This document shows, in pieces, positions 63,423-64,000 of a stretch of DNA of 64,000 nt. A program made the position numbers and the translations under genes. How positions within the stretch are numbered: position 1 is the stretch's first letter; every line of letters starts with the position of its first letter. The DNA comes from Burkholderia sp. SRS-46. Its GTDB lineage: Bacteria; Pseudomonadota; Gammaproteobacteria; Burkholderiales; Burkholderiaceae. The notes under the pieces were generated by a model, which saw nothing but the letters and a program-made list of their open reading frames with translations, ran no database searches and was not told the origin of the DNA. The stretch lies in the NCBI RefSeq assembly GCF_004343775.1, contig NZ_PTXL01000005.1:248001-312000 (forward strand). Direction: 5' to 3'.

Positions 63423-64000
63423 ATGAAGATCGATATCTGGTCCGATGTGATTTGCCCCTTTTGCTACATCGGCAAGCGCAAGCTGGAAGCGGCGCTGGAG
63501 CAAACCGGTCTCCACGTGGAGATCGAATGGCACAGCTTCGAGCTGAACCCGAGCGCCCCGCAGTCCTACGGGGTGCCGCTTCCCGATGTGATGAATGCGT
63601 TGTACGGAATGAGCCCCGAACGCGCCGTGGCCGTCCTGGATCACGAAGCGCATGAGGCAAGCCTCGTGGGGCTGGACTTTCTGTGGCGGATTGCCAAACC
63701 GGGCAACACGTTCAACGCGCATCGTGTGCTGCATCTGGCCAAGCATGTCGGGCTGGGAGACCAGACGAAGGAACGATTTCTTCGTGCGTACTTCACCGAG
63801 GGCAAGGATATCGGCGAGGTGCAGGTCATACGCGCGCTGGCGCTCGAGGTGGGGCTGACGGCCGAGGACGTCGACGCGGTGCTGTCTACCGACCGATTCG
63901 CCGCCGAGGTACGCGCCGACGAGCAACAAGCGGCCCGATTGGGCATTCGTGGCGTGCCCCATTTCGTGATCGATGGTCAGGCGACGATTTCCGGCGCGCG
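63423..64000 (+). CDS. DsbA/FrnE-family oxidoreductase, C-terminally cut by the window edge
   Basis: AAGGAGAAGAG precedes ATG 63423. The first 193 residues show a thioredoxin fold with active site CPFC (residues 11-14, after MKIDIWSDVI), an inserted helical domain (NTFNAHRVLHLAKHVGLGDQ) and the cis-Pro loop GVPHFVIDG. This is the FrnE/2-hydroxychromene-2-carboxylate isomerase-like DsbA branch, which is cytoplasmic because no signal peptide is present. The end lies beyond 64000. Confidence 0.93.
   Translation, partial: MKIDIWSDVICPFCYIGKRKLEAALEQTGLHVEIEWHSFELNPSAPQSYGVPLPDVMNALYGMSPERAVAVLDHEAHEASLVGLDFLWRIAKPGNTFNAHRVLHLAKHVGLGDQTKERFLRAYFTEGKDIGEVQVIRALALEVGLTAEDVDAVLSTDRFAAEVRADEQQAARLGIRGVPHFVIDGQATISGA

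Noticed and set aside
1..64000. tRNA, rRNA or replication origin
   Set aside because: I saw no cloverleaf-like sequence with a conserved TTCRANNC arm, no rRNA signature and no rep/par origin genes. A weak tRNA could be missed by eye.

Overview
The window looks like accessory DNA of a Burkholderia-type betaproteobacterium, probably the Burkholderia cepacia complex. The core genes are GC-rich, with AT-rich islands. The clues are a VgrG/Rhs/PAAR type VI secretion cassette, IS families common in Burkholderia (ISL3, IS481, IS21, IS66, IS3), many small basic proteins with strong Shine-Dalgarno sites, and Tat-exported oxidoreductases. The assignment comes from reading the sequence; no database search was run. 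The mosaic layout, with at least eight IS elements or remnants and many decayed genes, suits a secondary replicon or a genomic island.

Region 1 (1-9.3 kb): the end of an esterase, a fragment that may derive from a pPIWI-RE protein, and a type VI secretion cassette. The cassette is a VgrG fused to a full Rhs shell, a short C-terminal toxin, an immunity-type gene and a PAAR tip protein. An ISL3 element with an exact 8-bp target duplication has cut the Rhs gene just before its toxin. Region 2 (9.4-11 kb): an IS3 scrap, an inverted-repeat array, a ParS/MbcA-like (DUF2384-type) gene and a structured, terminator-ended transcript downstream. This whole block recurs inverted at 37.8-38.7 kb. Decayed parts of it lie at 56.2 kb (gene tail) and 61.1 kb (array only).

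Region 3 (11.7-27.3 kb): a block of small genes with accessory copies of translation and cold-shock proteins (IF-1, S21, CspA), a Crp/Fnr regulator, a HicB-like antitoxin, a two-domain SagB-type nitroreductase, a DUF1488 protein, a truncated desaturase and several families of short paralogues. Part of it (IF-1 plus a 94-residue protein) has been duplicated, and the second IF-1 copy has decayed. Region 4 (28-37.5 kb): IS481, a LysR remnant, an unknown 205-residue protein, an orphan TniQ, a complete IS21, an IS66 remnant, and a 649-residue protein joining a DUF4365 nuclease-like domain to TPR repeats, which is a possible defence gene.

Region 5 (38.8-56.1 kb): a catabolic region. Two copies of a Tat-exported flavin amine oxidase plus diheme cytochrome c pair, a DadA-like FAD oxidoreductase, a Baeyer-Villiger monooxygenase operon (with hydrolase and membrane proteins), a glutathione transferase, and a single-chain double-TetR regulator. 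Three transcription units here carry the same promoter (TTGANT, 17 bp, TAATAT) with embedded GGCC half-sites, so they look like one regulon, plausibly controlled by the double TetR. Region 6 (56.2-64 kb): IS3 derivatives, a LuxR-type regulator divergent from a large lipoprotein, an MFS transporter, and the start of a DsbA/FrnE-like oxidoreductase that runs off the right edge.
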